DNA of 64,000 nucleotides from Andalucia godoyi (taxonomy: Eukaryota > Discoba > Jakobea > Jakobida > Andaluciidae). Below the pieces are notes generated by a model that was given only the letters and a program-made list of their open reading frames with translations, did no database searches and had not been told where the DNA came from. The stretch is taken from NCBI GenBank assembly GCA_009859145.1, contig VRVR01000029.1, forward strand, positions 248,001-312,000. The letters are read 5' to 3'. A program made the translations under genes and the position numbers. Below are positions 1 to 10,083 of the stretch, in pieces. Numbering within the stretch: the stretch's first letter is position 1; each line of letters opens with the position of its first letter.

Positions 1-1676
1 CCAGCAGCAGTAGCAGTAGCAGCAGTAGCAGTAGCAGCAGCAGCAACGGTATTAGTAGTGGCAACGGCAATAGTAGAAGTAGTAGTTCCAACATTCTTCA
101 GGATTGCAACAACGCCAACTATGTTCATGCAGCTCCACAAATAACACTGGGTATTCCTCAGATTGCGATTAGTTCGATTCCGTTCGCAAATCCGTCCTTT
201 ATGATGAATTCAGTCCAGTCCTTTCAGCCTTCCAGCACTCTGCATCCACCGAAATCGTCCCCGTCTGTCGGAATTTCATTTCCCACAGAGGGGCATGAAG
301 GTGGTGAGCGGCCATCGTCGAACAGTAACAGCAATAGTAATAATACGCTGCAGATTCCGTTCCAAAGACAAAGCAGTAACAACTCTCAATTTGGCGCGTC
401 TCCAGGGTCCACACGATCGCCTTTTTCGGCAGCCACGGAAAGCGAGAGTCTGTCTGATTTGCAGTTGTTTTCCACGGCGTTTGACGCGTCAAGTCCACGA
501 TATGCATTATCGCCGCAAGTCCAGATTGCGTCACCTGTGCTCAGCGGAGAGGAACGAGTGAAAGCAGCCATTCGCACCGGGGACCTTGGATATCTGTTGT
601 GGACGGATGAAGCTTCCGGAGATTTTGCTGGGCCTGTCAGCAGTTCAGGAAGTTCGCCAAATGCAGGAAAATCGCCAGGAGAAGTATCGGAGAGCGAAGA
701 GGCAGTCAGGAAGCTAGTGCAAGGAATCGTGTCTGAGGAAGTACTGGCGATGCTGAAGCTGCTAGTGAACGGTCAGGAGGAAATGAGAACCGAAATCGCT
801 CATGCATTGCATGCAGTGCTCACTGCAATCTCGTCAACAGGTCCTTCGCTGTATCTGTCAGATGCATTTCTTGCGCCCAGTGCAGCTTCCGGCTCCGAGG
901 TTCGCGCATCGCCATCGACGCTGAATCCTTCTCCAGGAGCCCCATTAGCAGCAGCAGCGACGGCAATGATGAGGGACTATTCTCTGGGCACAATGCTGTC
1001 TATGAATGGGCCTTCATCGAGTTTGAATTCACTTTCACTTCCAGCACCAGCGATGTTTGCGCCTCACCAGCATTCTCCGAGTCAGCGACCAACATCGCCG
1101 AGACCACCCATGCAGCATGGGCGCTCGTCGTCCCATTATCACCAAGGAGGAGAGACACGCTCGCACTCCCGTTCTCCTGCGGAAAAGGACAACAAAATTG
1201 GTGTTGAGGCATGGAATCTACCGGTGTATACCCCCCGGAGAACACGGCTGCGCAGTCATTCGCCGAGATTTTACGTCGTTGCGATCGACGCAAAGACCGT
1301 TACAACAATCGAGTCACGGCGTAGAACCCTGCGGTCCCATCCGCAGTTGTCTGTCTGGGCGCCGACTGCACGCCCGCACCATTCGCATGTTTTGAAATTG
1401 TATTACCGGTCGCAGGATGCTCGCGACATTATGCAGTCCAAGGAAGAGAGCGCAGGCGCCGAAGCGGTCACCACGAACGCCACTGAACCAGTTCTGATCC
1501 CTGCATTGGCAATGGTATCACTGCGCAACGAAATCAAGGCACAGAACGGAAAAAGGAAGCGAAGCAACAGCATCGAGCCGCTGTCCCCGAGCGTTGGGGA
1601 CGAAGACAATGAAATTGATGATTTTAGCGGTGTCGACGAGGAGCCTGGTGCGAAGCGTTTCAAACAATGCGATTGA
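1..1676 (+). CDS. Unknown low-complexity protein, 5'-truncated by the window edge
   Basis: The reading frame is open from base 3, so the true start lies outside the window; the first internal ATG is at 201. The visible part opens with a polyserine run encoded by AGC/AGT codons, then Ser/Asn/Pro-rich disordered sequence. A short helical stretch follows around 700-850 (EEVLAMLKLLVNGQEEMRTE). The last third is more basic and ordered, with many Arg/Ser pairs, then a KRKR cluster and a GAKRF C-terminus that could be nuclear localisation signals. The stop is the TGA at 1674-1676. I recognise no domain. The composition fits a nuclear regulatory or scaffold protein, but that is inference. The downstream neighbour on the opposite strand ends 94 bases away (tail-to-tail). 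Confidence 0.75.
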   Translation, partial: SSSSSSSSSSSSSSNGISSGNGNSRSSSSNILQDCNNANYVHAAPQITLGIPQIAISSIPFANPSFMMNSVQSFQPSSTLHPPKSSPSVGISFPTEGHEGGERPSSNSNSNSNNTLQIPFQRQSSNNSQFGASPGSTRSPFSAATESESLSDLQLFSTAFDASSPRYALSPQVQIASPVLSGEERVKAAIRTGDLGYLLWTDEASGDFAGPVSSSGSSPNAGKSPGEVSESEEAVRKLVQGIVSEEVLAMLKLLVNGQEEMRTEIAHALHAVLTAISSTGPSLYLSDAFLAPSAASGSEVRASPSTLNPSPGAPLAAAATAMMRDYSLGTMLSMNGPSSSLNSLSLPAPAMFAPHQHSPSQRPTSPRPPMQHGRSSSHYHQGGETRSHSRSPAEKDNKIGVEAWNLPVYTPRRTRLRSHSPRFYVVAIDAKTVTTIESRRRTLRSHPQLSVWAPTARPHHSHVLKLYYRSQDARDIMQSKEESAGAEAVTTNATEPVLIPALAMVSLRNEIKAQNGKRKRSNSIEPLSPSVGDEDNEIDDFSGVDEEPGAKRFKQCD

Positions 1677-1770
1677 ATCGCAGAATTCAAAAAATAATAT
1701 GTGTTTTTAGGTGTTTAGGTGGTATTGTAAATATTGATTCCGATTGGAGGAAAAAGTTGGAAAGGCATTT

Positions 1771-3219
1771 CTAGGATTGATTCAGCGATTTCCCCTGCGA
1801 TGCGAGAAGCTCGCAAACCCGTTCGTAACGAAGACGGATGTACCGTGGAGGCATGCATGCAGTTACGCACAGTGCCGACGTGCAGAGACCGATCATGACC
1901 CAACCAAGAAGCTCGCCATCCTCTGCAATGCTGTAGACCGCAAGCGTGATCAGTCCATGGGCGTTGGCGCCAAGCATCAGCAAGTTTCCACCACGCTCTT
2001 CGTGCGCTGGAAACGTCAGTTCTACGGACGTTTCAAGGCCGACAATCATCACGGCTGCGGCGGCAATGCCCAACATTGCGCAAACAAAGGCGAGCGCTCC
2101 ATACGAAAGCCTGCTCGCCCCCGTGTAAAAGACCACAAGTGTGACAACCAGGGACGCCACCGCAACCAACAGCGCAGACTTGAACCACGGTCGTCGGTCA
2201 AGCAGTGGGCCTACCGGGAGAGCCCCCACCAGTCCAGCAAGAATAAGAATACCTCCAAGCCATCCCACAGCAGATTCCGAGTAGTAGGGCTGCAGTACTT
2301 CAGCCAGAACGGTGGTCAGCGTAAAGTAGCACCCGACCATCGTTGCATACACATACAGCAAGAGCAAGTAGGACAGTCTCAGCAAAGGACGCCGATCATG
2401 AAATTCGACAACACTGCACTCCTCGCTCTTGGAAGCAGCAGCAGCATTTGGCTCGGAGTCTGGAAGACGATTGTCCAGAAAAACTGGTGGGGGACAGACT
2501 TCCGATGCGGCCTGCTTGTCATGCAGAAACCGCAGAGCCGCTGCAGACTCGGAGGGTGGCGTATCAGGAAATGATCGGAACAAGAGGAAGCAGAGAATTG
2601 TAGAGACTGCGACGATGCCAACCTGAATCCCGAGCCATACCAACAGCTCATTCAAATGCGGCCCAGTGACAATGACAGGAGCCACAAAAAACCCGAGTGC
2701 GTTTCCAAGTTGGTTGGCAGAAGTCGCAATCGTCGTTGCCACCACCCGTTCTCGTTGTGGATACCACCGGGCAGAGATCAGTGGAGGAGCAGACAGCACA
2801 ACGAGCTGTCCAAGAGAAGCAAGCAGCGAACCCGTAAACAACCCGCCCCAGAATGCAATTTCCGACGTTGGCGCCGCCGCGGCAAGCACAAGCCGAACCA
2901 CCGCGCCCAGCAAAGTCAGCAAATTCCCAAACAGCATTCCGAATCGAACCGAGATCTTGATCATCATCAAGCTTCCAAACGGTGCAAACATCACATACGT
3001 AACATTCCAGATCGCAGCGAGCGAATTCACTGCAAACGTGCTTACGCCATACAGACTCTGCAAGGAAACCGCAATCGGCGGAAAGGCATTGAAGCACAGT
3101 CCCGAACACACAGACAGCATCACAAACAGAAAAAGCATCAAGTGTCGCATCGAATCGCCGCGGTCAGCCCTCGTGCACGCAGATGCCGGACCCAAAAGCG
3201 GCACAGTCTCTTTCGACAT
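1771..3219 (-). CDS. MFS transporter, SLC49 (FLVCR/DIRC2)-like
   Basis: A polytopic membrane protein of 482 residues with about 12 hydrophobic segments in two six-helix halves. They are separated by a central hydrophilic loop (around residues 215-270) rich in Ser, Pro and acidic residues. The first half resembles the SLC49 family: a YGV motif after helix 1, NVTYVMFAPFGS at helix 2, and a RWYPQRER segment followed by NQLGNALGF, matching the RIASVWF...GNQLGTAVGF region of FLVCR proteins. The second half has a GPLLDRRPW MFS-type loop. Family members carry heme, choline or other small solutes; the substrate here cannot be read from sequence. The frame opens further upstream but without ATG, so I take the ATG at 3217-3219. 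Confidence 0.8.
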   Translation of the reverse strand: MSKETVPLLGPASACTRADRGDSMRHLMLFLFVMLSVCSGLCFNAFPPIAVSLQSLYGVSTFAVNSLAAIWNVTYVMFAPFGSLMMIKISVRFGMLFGNLLTLLGAVVRLVLAAAAPTSEIAFWGGLFTGSLLASLGQLVVLSAPPLISARWYPQRERVVATTIATSANQLGNALGFFVAPVIVTGPHLNELLVWLGIQVGIVAVSTILCFLLFRSFPDTPPSESAAALRFLHDKQAASEVCPPPVFLDNRLPDSEPNAAAASKSEECSVVEFHDRRPLLRLSYLLLLYVYATMVGCYFTLTTVLAEVLQPYYSESAVGWLGGILILAGLVGALPVGPLLDRRPWFKSALLVAVASLVVTLVVFYTGASRLSYGALAFVCAMLGIAAAAVMIVGLETSVELTFPAHEERGGNLLMLGANAHGLITLAVYSIAEDGELLGWVMIGLCTSALCVTACMPPRYIRLRYERVCELLASQGKSLNQS

Positions 3220-3922
3220 TCTGCTCAACGTCCACCAAGGCAAACAGGAAAATCAGCGGAGAGAAGCACAAACAAATCAGCAACAAGATCTTACCGAATC
3301 AGAAAACCCAAGTACTTTTTTTTCTTCTGTAACCAAATAAATATGTGAAGTATAGGTACTTTGAAGTGGCGCAAGAACGCACCGCGAAATCAAAAATAAA
3401 TGAATAACAATAAAAATAATAATAACAACAACAACAACAACAATAAAATCAATGATCAAGAAGAAGAAGAAGAAGAAGAACGAGATCGGAGTGCATGCAA
3501 TATCTACGATTTCATAGACTTCAAAACCACGTACACACAAGCGTATACTGCAGTATCATGCTTTTCGTCGCGGTAATCACTCGGCCTTTGCAGTTTGCGC
3601 GTTGGAGCTTTCTGTTCATTTTTGAAATCTCTCGTGCAGCAGAAGAAACGGTTTCCCCCCAAGAATCTTTGGGTCGAAGGCGGGGCCACCTTTTTTTGCT
3701 TTTCTGCAGACACCTGTCGTAATCGAGTCCCTCCTATTACGTTTCCCGAGGTTTTTTCCCTTCCGTTCTGGTTTCTCCGCCGCAGTTAGGCAGTCCTCAT
3801 TGAATAGTCATTCAAAAAGGACTCGCGTACTCTGGATAGCGACTGCTGTTGGCACACATCCTCTCTCTTGGCGTTCTTTGTCTTACATCTCACAATTGTC
3901 GCATTCGTACAGTTGTTTTTGA
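3220..3922. other. Divergent intergenic region between transporter and cation exchanger
   Basis: About 700 bases separate two head-to-head genes, so both promoters must lie here. I see an A-rich stretch with AAC/AAT repeats at about 3410-3445, a GAA repeat at about 3461-3481 and T-rich tracts near 3700. No conserved open frame or RNA gene is recognisable. Confidence 0.5.
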
Positions 3923-6475
3923 ATGAGTACTTCGGGCCCAAGCGGAGGAGAGTCGAATGGAGGAGAGTCGAGTGGAGGAGGCGGAGGATCGTCGTCGCTG
4001 CCACGGTCTGCGAGTTCGGCGGGACTGAATGTGGTGGTGGTGTCGAGCCCAGGACAAGAAAGTAGAAGCAGGGCTGCACCGACGGTGCTCACTTCTCGAT
4101 ATCCTCGGACGCGAAGCGCAGTGGACTTTGACAGCGCGGTGGGCGACGATGACGCGATGGACGACAGTGTTCGGTTCGCGCATCATACGCCGCGGACCGT
4201 GGATGAGCGTAAGCGGGCGAATAATATGCTTTTTGGATTTGTACCGTGGATGGGGCCTTCAACGGCGTCCGGGCCTTCTGCTGCGGCAGCTTCCCATCAA
4301 TCAGCAGTGCCGTCGGCGGGAATGGGGAGCAGCTCACAGAATCAATCGCTTGTTGGTGGTCTTGGTGGATCCGCGGCCGTTCGCCATCGCCACGCTGCGT
4401 CTTCAGACAAGAATGCGACTATGGTGCAAATCCCCAGCCACGCCAATGACGACGAATTCATCGCTCCATCAGGCGCCAGGGAAACAGCGGCGACTCGTGC
4501 ATTCTTGACACCGGGGAACGTCGTCTATGTTATGCTGGTCGGCTGGTGGGCATCGCTGCTTCACCTTGTCATGGGAATTATTCTTGGTTTGCTGATTGTT
4601 ACGATCCCCCATGCAAAATTGTGCTTTGCGCTTGCAAAATATCTCATTTGGCCTTTTGGAGGGTATATTGAACTGGCGACAAGCCAAAGTGGCGCTGCTT
4701 CGTCCGAGGACGCGAATTTGTTGCTTGGCTCTGCGGGCACATCGTCGGGCAACTATGGGCTGAATGGGACTCCTGCTGCGAAAGCTGGTGCACCACCTAG
4801 CTCCAGGACAGCGAATCGCGGCGGCTCATCGGTTCGAACGACCCTGTCCACGATCGTGTTTCACATCATCGGCATCCCGGTACTCGCGTTGGTGCATGCA
4901 ATGTCTTGGGCAGTTTGTTGGTTCTTGATCGTACTGATCCCGATGGCAAAAGTACATTTTGCTATTGCAAAGACTCTGTATTCTCACTCGCAAGAACCGC
5001 AGAAGTTGCTGGTGTCAACATTAGGGCAAGCACAGGTTCCGCCTCCTGCTTCCGCTTCCATCATCATTCTGACGTATGCAGCGGTGAACAAATCGTACTT
5101 GAAGTATACGGTCGACGGAATGAACGTTGCGTTGGTGAATCTGTTACCATTCGCGGTCGTGACGATTCTCCTCCACTTCTTGAGCCCAGAAGAGCATTCC
5201 GAATCTCAAGTTTTAGTCCGTTTTGTTCTGTCGTTGGTATCGATTATTCCCTTGGCGTATTACATCGGTGCTGCTGTGGCTTCGATTTCTGCACAAACTT
5301 CCTTTGCTGTGGGTGCGGTGCTGAATGCAACCTTTGGTTCCATTATTGAGTTGTTGATTTATGTGTTTTCCATCCAACGTGGTCTGAATGATCTTGTGAC
5401 CGCTGGCGTCACTGGTGCCTTGCTGGGTGCCATGCTTTTGCTTCCTGGTTTGTCCATGATTGTGGGTGGGCTCAAGCACAAGATGCAGCATTTCAACATC
5501 AACGCCGCAGGTGTCACGTCTGTGATGTTGCTTATTGCGGTGGTCGGTGACTACACGCCAACGATGTTCTATCTGATGTATGGACAGTACGATTTTCACT
5601 GCAAGGACGAGTGTTCCTCGAAAGCAGTTTCGCTAGGCGAGGAATGCGAAAAGATCTGCATCCGTTTTGAGGACATGACCAGCGACCCGATTTATGAGAA
5701 CCATGCCAAGAAACTACTGTATGCAGTTGCTGTGCTGCTGCCACTCGCATATGTCGTGGGTCTTATTTTCACGCTCAAAACGCATTCGCACTACTACCAA
5801 AACAAGGAGGATCCGATCGAAAAGGAAAAGCGCAGGCAAAAGAATGCAAAGAAAGTTACAATTGTGATGCCCGAGGACCATGCCGCTGCCGCCGCGAATG
5901 GGACAAGCCAATCTTACCAGGTTCCAGCTGCTTTGCACGACGAAGAAACTGCGTCGGAGGTGTCGGAGGGTTCTGCAGAAGGCGAGGAAATGCTCAGCGA
6001 GTGGTCTCTCCGAAAATGCATTATTGTGCTGGTGGTTGCCACTGCTTCATTCGCTCTCGTTGCCGAGGCTCTCACAGATTCCATCCAGCCGTTCTTGGAT
6101 ATGATGGGGATATCGCAGCGTGTTGCCGGTCTGACCATCATTGCCATTGTGCCCAACATTGCAGAGCTTGTGAATGCCATCATGTTTGCCTACAACAACA
6201 ACATCACCCTTGCTCTGGAGATTGGAAACGTTGCTGCCATTCAAGTTTCTCTTATCCAAATGCCCTTTTTGGTGTTCTTGTCGTGGGCTATGTTCCAAAA
6301 CAATCCGGGAGATGCACTCACTCTTATTTTTGCGCCGCTGGACGTTTTTTCTGTTTTCGTTGCCGTAATTATCCTTTCCTACATTTCCATTGACGGGCGC
6401 TGCAACTATTTTGAGGGTGCTGCTCTTATCCTGGTTTATCTTATCTTTGTCATGGCCTTTGTCTTTTCTCCGTGA
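3923..6475 (+). CDS. Cation/proton exchanger (CAX superfamily) with N-terminal YccF domains
   Basis: An 850-residue membrane protein. A Ser/Gly-rich cytosolic N-terminus (1-190) precedes two YccF-type hydrophobic modules (about 195-255 and 309-355). Both carry an IP-h-A-K motif (TIPHAKLCFALAK and LIPMAKVHFAIAK). The rest is a CAX/sodium-calcium exchanger core with the two inverted-repeat signatures: NATFGSIIELL at about 468 and IVPNIAELVNAI at about 740. A hydrophilic loop of about 90 residues, with KEKRRQK and acidic stretches, separates the halves. This arrangement is that of fungal Vnx1-like vacuolar exchangers, which swap Na+, K+ or Ca2+ for H+ across vacuole or ER membranes. The second signature has Glu-Leu instead of the Glu-His of Ca2+-type CAX proteins, so ion specificity is open. 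The start ATG (3923) follows an upstream AT-rich leader. Confidence 0.9.
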   Translation: MSTSGPSGGESNGGESSGGGGGSSSLPRSASSAGLNVVVVSSPGQESRSRAAPTVLTSRYPRTRSAVDFDSAVGDDDAMDDSVRFAHHTPRTVDERKRANNMLFGFVPWMGPSTASGPSAAAASHQSAVPSAGMGSSSQNQSLVGGLGGSAAVRHRHAASSDKNATMVQIPSHANDDEFIAPSGARETAATRAFLTPGNVVYVMLVGWWASLLHLVMGIILGLLIVTIPHAKLCFALAKYLIWPFGGYIELATSQSGAASSEDANLLLGSAGTSSGNYGLNGTPAAKAGAPPSSRTANRGGSSVRTTLSTIVFHIIGIPVLALVHAMSWAVCWFLIVLIPMAKVHFAIAKTLYSHSQEPQKLLVSTLGQAQVPPPASASIIILTYAAVNKSYLKYTVDGMNVALVNLLPFAVVTILLHFLSPEEHSESQVLVRFVLSLVSIIPLAYYIGAAVASISAQTSFAVGAVLNATFGSIIELLIYVFSIQRGLNDLVTAGVTGALLGAMLLLPGLSMIVGGLKHKMQHFNINAAGVTSVMLLIAVVGDYTPTMFYLMYGQYDFHCKDECSSKAVSLGEECEKICIRFEDMTSDPIYENHAKKLLYAVAVLLPLAYVVGLIFTLKTHSHYYQNKEDPIEKEKRRQKNAKKVTIVMPEDHAAAAANGTSQSYQVPAALHDEETASEVSEGSAEGEEMLSEWSLRKCIIVLVVATASFALVAEALTDSIQPFLDMMGISQRVAGLTIIAIVPNIAELVNAIMFAYNNNITLALEIGNVAAIQVSLIQMPFLVFLSWAMFQNNPGDALTLIFAPLDVFSVFVAVIILSYISIDGRCNYFEGAALILVYLIFVMAFVFSP

Positions 6476-7173
6476 GTGAACAAGTGTGGCGTGTTCCCGA
6501 CCATTCTGTTCGTCCGCAGTTGCCTAGATAGTAGATTCCCGTCGTAATGCAAGTAAAAGTAAAAAAGCGCGCTTGCGATACACTGCATCCATGTTCATTG
6601 GTTCTCATTGGTACCGCTTGCAATGTTGCATGAATAGTCGATCCTACGAACATCAGTCGTCTAGGGGGCAAGCCTTAGCACACACAACTGCATGCGCACC
6701 GTGTTCTTCAAAGAGATGTCGATCCATCGCCGCTGCACATGTCTCCAAGAGTGACGGACTCTTTATAAAAAATAATACAACAACAAAATACTATAACAAA
6801 GTAAAACACGAAATCGTGGAAGAGTCAGAGAATTCGTGTTTTTTATTTAGTTCTAACTGGATGAGGAAAGCCGTACATTACCCTCCAACCCAAAGCCTCT
6901 CCAAATATTTGGCTTCGCATGCTGCGCCTCAAACAGATTTTTTTTAAAAGTAAAATGACTTATAAATGAGCACCAGCGCCCAGCATCGATTACAAGGAAT
7001 CGGCTGTCAATATTCGACAGTGTCTCATTGGGACTCGAACCTGCACACCTACGCCGCCGCGACAACAGCAACGACAACGACGACAACAACGACAAGGACG
7101 ACAACAACGACAACAACAGCCGGTAGCAGCAATCTGCAGAAGAAAAAAAGGCCGGCCTTCATTCAACAGCAAT

Positions 7174-7213
7174 GTCGACGGCTGTCAACCCAGCCATACT
7201 ATCCGATGATATT
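7174..7213. repeat. 40-base dispersed element, copy A
   Basis: This 40-base segment matches 41873-41912 on the same strand with three substitutions and no gaps; flanking sequence does not match. On the minus strand it contains GGCT and AGCC separated by eight bases, which would form a four-pair hairpin. Copy B keeps it as GGTT/AGCC through a G-U pair. Function unknown. Confidence 0.7.
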
Positions 7214-7370
7214 CACAGCCCTTCCAGCAGACATTTGCGTTGGAGATTTGTGCTTTGTCGACGACGACGATATGAACAGTTCAACAGTTGCAAGCGAAGC
7301 AACAGCTGAGAGGCTCACTAAGTCCTGCTTGGAGAGGTAGGGAAATTCTAGAGACAGGGAGAGAGACAGG

Positions 7371-7483
<113 letters not shown>

Positions 7484-7495
7484 GCGCGCAGAGAA

Positions 7496-7777
7496 ATGTC
7501 GCAGAATCAAAAGAAGAATAGGATGCTCCAGCCTCTCGAGATTGAAGATGAACAGCCTCCAGGATGGACTTCGGGTCCTCGGTTCACACTGGTTTGCACT
7601 CGAGAGCGCCCGCAATGCGAAGACCTTATGGCTTCCTTTGGCGGATTTTTGCGATCGCTCGGGAAAGTTGTGTCAGAAAACCCGCCACGGTCGTTGACAC
7701 TCTCGTTTGGGAATGCCGACAAGGCAGCTTCTGCGAAACAGACGATCGCAACGATCAATGCACAGCTTGACGCGTAA
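7496..7777 (+). CDS. Small orphan protein, 93 aa
   Basis: A 93-residue frame with good codon composition and an ATG just after the GA/CA microsatellite. The middle and C-terminus look folded: a strand-like FTLVCTRER, a helical CEDLMASFGGFLRSLGKVV, a strand-like RSLTLSFG and a closing helix. This beta-alpha-beta-alpha pattern suggests a small compact domain. I cannot assign it to a family. It ends 217 bases before the stop of the convergent aldehyde dehydrogenase gene. Confidence 0.6.
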   Translation: MSQNQKKNRMLQPLEIEDEQPPGWTSGPRFTLVCTRERPQCEDLMASFGGFLRSLGKVVSENPPRSLTLSFGNADKAASAKQTIATINAQLDA

Positions 7778-7994
7778 TCTGTGGCATTGATGGATGCGAG
7801 TTCGCGTTTGTGTGCATTTGCACCACAAGATACTGCATTGTGCATTACTTTTTTGTGCAGGGTAGAGAGAAAGGCACGCGTTGTCCAGACGCGCTGTCGC
7901 TACTTAGTACCTGAGGGACTTCATACAGCAGCAGTGCCGTTGAATGCAATTGTTAAAGGTTCAGCTAGTGATAATTTACTATGGAGTAGCAACC

Positions 7995-9428
7995 TCATCG
8001 AATCCACACGGTCTTGGGAACCGTAAATTCACGAACGGCAATATGAGAGCATTCTGTCCCAAATCCGGAATCCTTGACTCCGCCGAACGGCAGCCGAGGA
8101 TCCGACTTGACAAAACCATTGACGAAGCCCATGCCCGACTCGATTTCATCACGGACAATGCGTTCACCACGCTCTACATCCCTTGTAAAGACTGCTGCGC
8201 CGAGTCCAAACGGCGATCGATTGGCGAGTTGAACCGCCTCGGTTTCGTTCTGCGCAACAATAATGCAGGCAACCGGCCCAAACAACTCTTCGTCGAATGC
8301 AGCCATGCCAGGCCGGACGTTCGTGAGCAAGGTGGGTGGATACCAGAATCCCGATGCAAAGCTCTTTGCCTTCGTGGCATCCACCAACTCCGGAGCAAAC
8401 TTGACCGGAAGCTGTCCCCCAAGAAGAACCTTGGCTCCCGCTTGCACCGATCTGGTCACTTGGTCATGGATCCCGTCTCTCAAATCCTCCCGAGCCATCG
8501 GGCCAACATCCGTTTTAGGGTCCATCGGATCGCCGACTTTCAGCTTTTCCATCGCAGCCGTCACCTTTTGCGTAAACTCCTCGACGATGGAAGCATCCAC
8601 AATCCACCTCTTTGCAGCGATGCACGACTGTCCCGTGTTTAGTATGCGACCTGCAAGGCACTGCGAAACCGCGAGATCAACATCTGCATCTCTGAGAACG
8701 AGATATGGATCTGCCCCTCCGAGTTCCAACACGCACTTTTTAATTCTTTCTCCTGCAAGCTTCCCCACCGACGCACCAGCCTTGCAGGATCCCGTAAGCG
8801 TGACCGCCCGCACCGATCGGTCCGACAAGATCAGCGGAACATCCGTTTCAGTGTCTGCAAACACGTTTTGGAGCGTATGCTGCGGGAATCCAGCATCACG
8901 GAACACTTCTTCAAGCGCCAACGCGCACTGCGGAGTGGACGGCGCATGCTTCATGATGCATACGTTCCCCGCCAGGAAAGCCGACGACGCAAATCGCGCA
9001 ACTTGCCAAAACGGAAAGTTCCAGGGGAATATCCCAAGGACGATTCCGAGTGGCTGGATCGAAATGTAGGACCTCGACGCATCCGACGCCACTGATTCCG
9101 GCGCGAGATAAGGAGGTCCGTTCTTCGCCATCCATTCGCACACAAATGCGCATTTCTCTACTTCAGCCACCCCTTGCTTGATTGGCTTCCCCATTTCGAT
9201 AGATGCAAGCTGTCCGTACTTTGCCGCACGCTCTTTCAGAAGTGCAGAAACAGAAAGAAGACGTTCGGCTCGGCGGTCGACAGAGAGCTTCTTCAGCTCC
9301 AAAAGCGCAGTCTGTGCATTCGATATGATCCGCGGAATCTCATTGGTTGGCGTCTTTGCAAAGGACTTCACGAGCTGTCCCGTCGCAGGGTTCACAGACG
9401 CATACACCTGTGAAAGTCGATTCATCAT
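7995..9428 (-). CDS. Aldehyde dehydrogenase, succinate-semialdehyde type (GabD/Sad-like)
   Basis: A 477-residue NAD(P)+-dependent aldehyde dehydrogenase of normal length for the bacterial-type GabD1/Sad group. Visible landmarks are the IFPWNFPFWQ segment of the cofactor domain, the general-base glutamate in LELGGADPYLV, the catalytic cysteine in GQSCIAAKR (Cys269) and a C-terminal PFGGVKDSGFG loop. The GQSCIAAKR version of the active site is typical of the succinate-semialdehyde dehydrogenase clade, which oxidises succinate semialdehyde to succinate in GABA breakdown. No clear mitochondrial presequence is visible, although the N-terminus (MMNRLSQVYASV) is short and slightly amphipathic. Substrate assignment is by family only. 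Confidence 0.9.
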   Translation of the reverse strand: MMNRLSQVYASVNPATGQLVKSFAKTPTNEIPRIISNAQTALLELKKLSVDRRAERLLSVSALLKERAAKYGQLASIEMGKPIKQGVAEVEKCAFVCEWMAKNGPPYLAPESVASDASRSYISIQPLGIVLGIFPWNFPFWQVARFASSAFLAGNVCIMKHAPSTPQCALALEEVFRDAGFPQHTLQNVFADTETDVPLILSDRSVRAVTLTGSCKAGASVGKLAGERIKKCVLELGGADPYLVLRDADVDLAVSQCLAGRILNTGQSCIAAKRWIVDASIVEEFTQKVTAAMEKLKVGDPMDPKTDVGPMAREDLRDGIHDQVTRSVQAGAKVLLGGQLPVKFAPELVDATKAKSFASGFWYPPTLLTNVRPGMAAFDEELFGPVACIIVAQNETEAVQLANRSPFGLGAAVFTRDVERGERIVRDEIESGMGFVNGFVKSDPRLPFGGVKDSGFGTECSHIAVREFTVPKTVWIR

Positions 9429-10083
9429 CCTCGCTATCTCTCCTTGTCTTCCTCAGAATAAGAGCAACAAGATGTTGAAGAAGAAAACCGGCAAGAAGAA
9501 GACAAAGAACGTCACCGAAAGGTCCGACTTCAAGGCAATCTACTACAGCAAAACAGCGGCAAAGCGCAAACACGTTTTCCTCTTCAAAATGCGATCTGGT
9601 TGTTTGCGAATGCGTTTCTTTTTGTTTGCACTTTAAAGTAACTATTTGCATTTCTGTACTCGTATTGCTGTGGTGGCGGCGTTGTTGCCTGTTGTTGCGA
9701 ACGAGTGCAAAATGACAAACTGTCGTGTTTCGCTCTTTCGCGACTTTCGAACACTTGTTTCGAACGAGCTTCATTCCACAAATCGCAAGTTTGACCCATT
9801 GCTGAAATCCGTACCTCGAGGTTACATTGTTGCACAAGCCTCCTCAATTGTATGCATCCTGGCCGTTTTTCTACACTTCATCTTTCTTTGTGCCCACCCC
9901 CCCTATGTACGTGTGCATGCGAATGTGTGAGTTAACAGTGTCCCGTTTGTGTGCGTGTGTGTGTGTGTGCGTGTGTGTGTGTGTGTGTGTGTGGATTGAC
10001 GCAAAACAACAACAACAAATCAACATAATCAAACATAACATGACTTTATTTAGAGAGCTGCTGTTGCCGAGATTGACCGAAGA
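9429..10083. other. Divergent intergenic region with (GT)n tract
   Basis: About 650 bases between head-to-head genes. A (GT)n tract lies at about 9950-9992, followed by AACAACAAC. A 54-codon, Lys-rich open frame at 9472-9636 (+) is possible, but I do not support it as a gene. Confidence 0.5.

Noticed and set aside
3217-3243. Longer N-terminus for the SLC49-like transporter
   Set aside because: The extension would begin at TTG (3241-3243); the first real ATG is at 3217-3219. The same reasoning moved the starts of the amine oxidase, TFIIH p34, GatB and PCID2.
7000-7070. tRNA gene on the minus strand around GGTTCGAGTCC
   Set aside because: The five-base T-stem does not pair beyond two bases, and neither acceptor nor anticodon stems can be formed; kept only as a B-box observation.
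9472-9636. 54-codon Lys-rich frame (MLKKKTGKKK)
   Set aside because: Short, low complexity and in a divergent promoter region; no supporting motif.
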